Assembly: GCA_029884275.1 (NCBI GenBank)
Contig: JAOUIC010000002.1
Span: 1-25,398 of the forward strand
Length of the DNA: 25,398 nucleotides
Direction: 5' to 3'
Origin: Gemmatimonadota bacterium
GTDB lineage: Bacteria > Gemmatimonadota > Gemmatimonadetes > Gemmatimonadales > GWC2-71-9
Shown: one piece after another, positions 23,517 through 25,398 of the stretch
Layout of the letters: every line of letters begins with the position of its first letter
Numbering within the stretch: position 1 is the stretch's first letter
Made by a program: the position numbers and the translations under genes
Notes under the pieces: generated by a model
What the model saw: only the letters and a program-made list of their open reading frames with translations
The model's database searches: none
Told to the model about the DNA's origin: nothing

Positions 23517-24428
23517 ATGCTCGCCATTGACCTGACCGGAAAGCGCGCGTTCGTCGCCGGCGTCGCCGACGATGGCGGATTCGGTTTCGCCATCGCCAAA
23601 GCCATGGCCGAGGCGGGGGCCTCGGTCTGCGTGGGCACCTGGCCGCCGGCGCTGAACATCTTCGAGACCCTGCTCGAGCGGGGGAAGATGGACGAGTCGC
23701 TGACACTCTCGGACGGCCGCAGGATGGCGTTTGAGCGGATCTACCCGCTGGACGCAGCCTATGACACACTGGAGGAGGTGCCGGCCGAGATCCGCGAGAA
23801 CCGGCGGTACCGCGAGCGCGGCGACTTCACCATCGAAGGCGCGGCACGGGCGATGAGGGCGGATTTTGGCGAGCAGCCGCTCGACATCCTGGTGCACAGC
23901 CTCGCCAACGGCCCCGAGGTGAAGAAGCCGCTGATCGAGACGTCCCGGGCGGGATACCTCGCGGCCCTGAGCGCGAGCTCCTACAGCCTGGTGTCCATGG
24001 TGCGACTTTTCGGCCCGATGATGCGGCCGGGCGGGTCGTTCCTCTCGCTGACGTACATGGCTGGCGAACGGGTGGTCCCCGGTTACGGGGGAGGGATGTC
24101 GAGCGCCAAGGCGGCACTCGAGGCCGACACCCGCACCCTCTCATTCGAGGCTGGGCGCCGGTACGGAGTCCGGGTCAACACGATTTCAGCGGGGCCGCTT
24201 GCCTCACGCGCCGCCAGCGCGATCGGGTTCATCCAGATGATGATCCAGTACTGCCGAGCCAATTCCCCCCTGCCCCGCGAGCTCGACGCCACCGAAGTGG
24301 GCACCACCGCCGCGTTCCTGGCCAGTCCGCTGGCCTCGGCCATCACCGGAAGCACCGTGTACGTGGACAACGGCTATCACGCGATGGGGATGGCGGTGGA
24401 TCCCACGGCGCTCGCCACAGGCAGTTGA
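23517..24428 (+). CDS. fabI: enoyl-ACP reductase (NADH), plant/Chlamydia-type FabI
   Basis: A 303-aa short-chain dehydrogenase that reduces enoyl-ACP in the last step of each fatty-acid elongation cycle. The cofactor loop GVADDGGFGFAIAKAMAEAG is at residues 15-34. The catalytic residues are Y180 (SLTYMAGER), Y190 and K198 (PGYGGGMSSAKAALE). The spacing Y190-x7-K198 and blocks such as DILVHSLANGPEV, SASSYSLVS and VNTISAGPL match chloroplast and Chlamydia enzymes. The insert at ~55-110, absent from E. coli FabI (262 aa), is also present. TTGGAG precedes the ATG. The gap of 73 bp after ybbP may hold its own promoter, but no clear boxes are visible. A susceptible FabI would be a triclosan target. 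Confidence 0.96.
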   Translation: MLAIDLTGKRAFVAGVADDGGFGFAIAKAMAEAGASVCVGTWPPALNIFETLLERGKMDESLTLSDGRRMAFERIYPLDAAYDTLEEVPAEIRENRRYRERGDFTIEGAARAMRADFGEQPLDILVHSLANGPEVKKPLIETSRAGYLAALSASSYSLVSMVRLFGPMMRPGGSFLSLTYMAGERVVPGYGGGMSSAKAALEADTRTLSFEAGRRYGVRVNTISAGPLASRAASAIGFIQMMIQYCRANSPLPRELDATEVGTTAAFLASPLASAITGSTVYVDNGYHAMGMAVDPTALATGS

Positions 24429-24802
24429 GCCTCGCCGCGCGGAGCCTCGCCGCCGCCGGCGCCGTGTCGGCGTTCATTGCCGTCGGCGCCGGCGCCTTTG
24501 CGGCCCACGCACTCCGGGACCGGCTCGACCCCTCGGCGCTGCAGACGTTCGAGACCGCCGCCCGCTACCAGATGTACCATGCGCTGGCACTCCTCGCCGC
24601 CGCCTGGCTGCAGGACCGCGCACCCGGCCCGCTCCCCTCGTGGGCAGGCCGCCTCTTCCTGCTCGGCACACTGCTCTTCTCCGGCAGCCTGTACGCCCTC
24701 GCCCTGAGCGGTCTCCGCCCGCTCGGAGCCCTCACACCGTTCGGCGGGGTGGCCTTCCTCGCGGGCTGGGGCTGCCTCGCCGCCGGTGCACGACGTCTCT
24801 GA
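24425..24802 (+). CDS. DUF423 family membrane protein (YgdD-like)
   Basis: A 125-aa protein with four hydrophobic segments. The N-terminal family pattern is GAVSAFIAVGAGAFAAHALR, then TFETAARYQMYHALALL, and the C-terminal part has LFSGSLYALALSGLRPLGAL with TPFGGVAFLAGW. These match DUF423 throughout. The start is TTG at 24425, overlapping the fabI stop by 4 nt (TTGA), so it is probably translated by coupling. The function of the family is not established. Confidence 0.92.
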   Translation: MSLAARSLAAAGAVSAFIAVGAGAFAAHALRDRLDPSALQTFETAARYQMYHALALLAAAWLQDRAPGPLPSWAGRLFLLGTLLFSGSLYALALSGLRPLGALTPFGGVAFLAGWGCLAAGARRL

Positions 24803-24807
24803 CCCCC

Positions 24808-25398
24808 ATGCACCCCGCGGCGGAGAGCTACCAGGAGTTGCTGGCCGGCATTGACCGCTGGTTTGCCGACGCCGCCGCCCGGCATCCCGGCGTGGTGCCA
24901 TGCCGATCCGGATGCAGTGCCTGTTGCCGCGGGCCATTCGACATCTCGCTGGCGGACGCCCTGCTGCTCAGGGAGGGGCTTGCCGAACTGCAGGTGGATG
25001 CCCGGGGTCGGGTCCGCGAGCGATCCGGCGCGCTGCTCGAGCGGATGCAACTGCTGGAGCCCGGGTGGGATGCGCCGTTTGACCCCGGCGACCTGGGGGA
25101 GGAGCGCTTCGACGCGCTCACCGAACGGCTTGCCGCCGAGCCCTGTCCGCTGCTCGATGACGCCGGGCGCTGCCTCGCCTACGAATACCGGCCACTCGTC
25201 TGCCGGATCATCGGCATGCCGATGGTCACCCTGGATGGAGACGTCCTCGGGAACGACTGCCCGATCCGGGAACAGTTTCCCGCCTACGCGGCACTCGACC
25301 CGGCGGTGTTCGACCTCGAGGGTTGGGAGACGATGGAGCAGGCCTGCCTCGAAGCGGCGGCGCTGGAGCTTCGGGGCGACATCAGCGCGGGGGGGGGG
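24808..25398 (+). CDS. YkgJ-type cysteine-cluster protein (C-terminus missing)
   Basis: The frame is open from the ATG at 24808 to the window end (197 codons). The cysteine cluster C32-x3-C36-x2-C39-C40 (PCRSGCSACC) and the later block CPLLDDAGRC followed by YEYRPLVCR are those of the YkgJ/DUF3109-like family of putative zinc- or iron-sulphur-binding proteins. A further cysteine sits in GNDCPIREQF. It begins 5 bp after the DUF423 stop and is probably in the fabI operon. The last codons are within a G run that may be an artefact, so the true end is unknown. Biochemical function is not established for the family. Confidence 0.85.
   Translation, partial: MHPAAESYQELLAGIDRWFADAAARHPGVVPCRSGCSACCRGPFDISLADALLLREGLAELQVDARGRVRERSGALLERMQLLEPGWDAPFDPGDLGEERFDALTERLAAEPCPLLDDAGRCLAYEYRPLVCRIIGMPMVTLDGDVLGNDCPIREQFPAYAALDPAVFDLEGWETMEQACLEAAALELRGDISAGGG
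25389..25398. other. terminal G homopolymer, possible sequencing or assembly artefact
   Basis: The window ends in ten consecutive G. Such runs at contig ends often come from no-signal cycles in two-colour sequencing. Confidence 0.6.

Noticed and set aside
20591..23659. Minus-strand 1022-codon open frame opposite ybbA/ybbP/fabI
   Set aside because: Same shadow pattern; the plus-strand genes carry intact ABC, FtsX and FabI motifs.

Overview
This is a gene-dense, high-GC bacterial window with about 23 protein genes on both strands, short gaps and many start/stop overlaps. I see no RNA gene, insertion sequence, CRISPR array or prophage. Outer-membrane efflux parts, several lipoproteins and a periplasmic alpha-2-macroglobulin indicate a diderm cell. 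The long plant/Chlamydia-type FabI, abundant ECF sigma factors and DUF4097 proteins, and several apparently leaderless starts suggest an environmental lineage such as Gemmatimonadota. That placement is inferred from gene content and was not tested by any search.

Region by region. 1-3271 (minus): a bacterial alpha-2-macroglobulin cut by the window edge, preceded by a DMT/EamA exporter. 3306-4649 (plus): an APC amino-acid permease diverging from the exporter across only 34 bp. 4728-7682 (minus): an operon of ECF sigma factor, zinc-finger anti-sigma factor and two DUF4097 beta-solenoid proteins. 8051-8452 (minus): a two-CBS-domain protein. 8556-10628 (plus): a second, paralogous sigma / anti-sigma / DUF4097 operon, with a good ECF-type promoter in front. 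10588-11124 (minus): an unknown lipoprotein that overlaps the end of that operon. 11237-17674 (plus): a TetR - TolC - membrane-fusion lipoprotein - RND pump operon with a palindromic operator over its promoter, followed at 17733 by a small secreted protein with two internal repeats. 18375-20191 (minus): a TIM-barrel hydrolase-like lipoprotein translationally coupled to a TesA-type lipoprotein esterase. 20190-23443 (plus): the YbbA-YbbP type ABC transporter, diverging from tesA with overlapping start codons. 23517-25398 (plus): fabI, a DUF423 membrane protein and a YkgJ-type cysteine-cluster protein cut by a terminal G run.

The shared theme is envelope maintenance. Two membrane-linked sigma/anti-sigma switches appear to control exported beta-solenoid proteins, a regulated RND pump exports small molecules, and a YbbAP-TesA lipid-handling module carries an extra glycosidase-like lipoprotein beside fatty-acid synthesis (FabI). 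The least described parts are the duplicated sigma/anti-sigma/DUF4097 cassettes, the TesA-coupled lipoprotein and the VFIN/PGRYW repeat protein.
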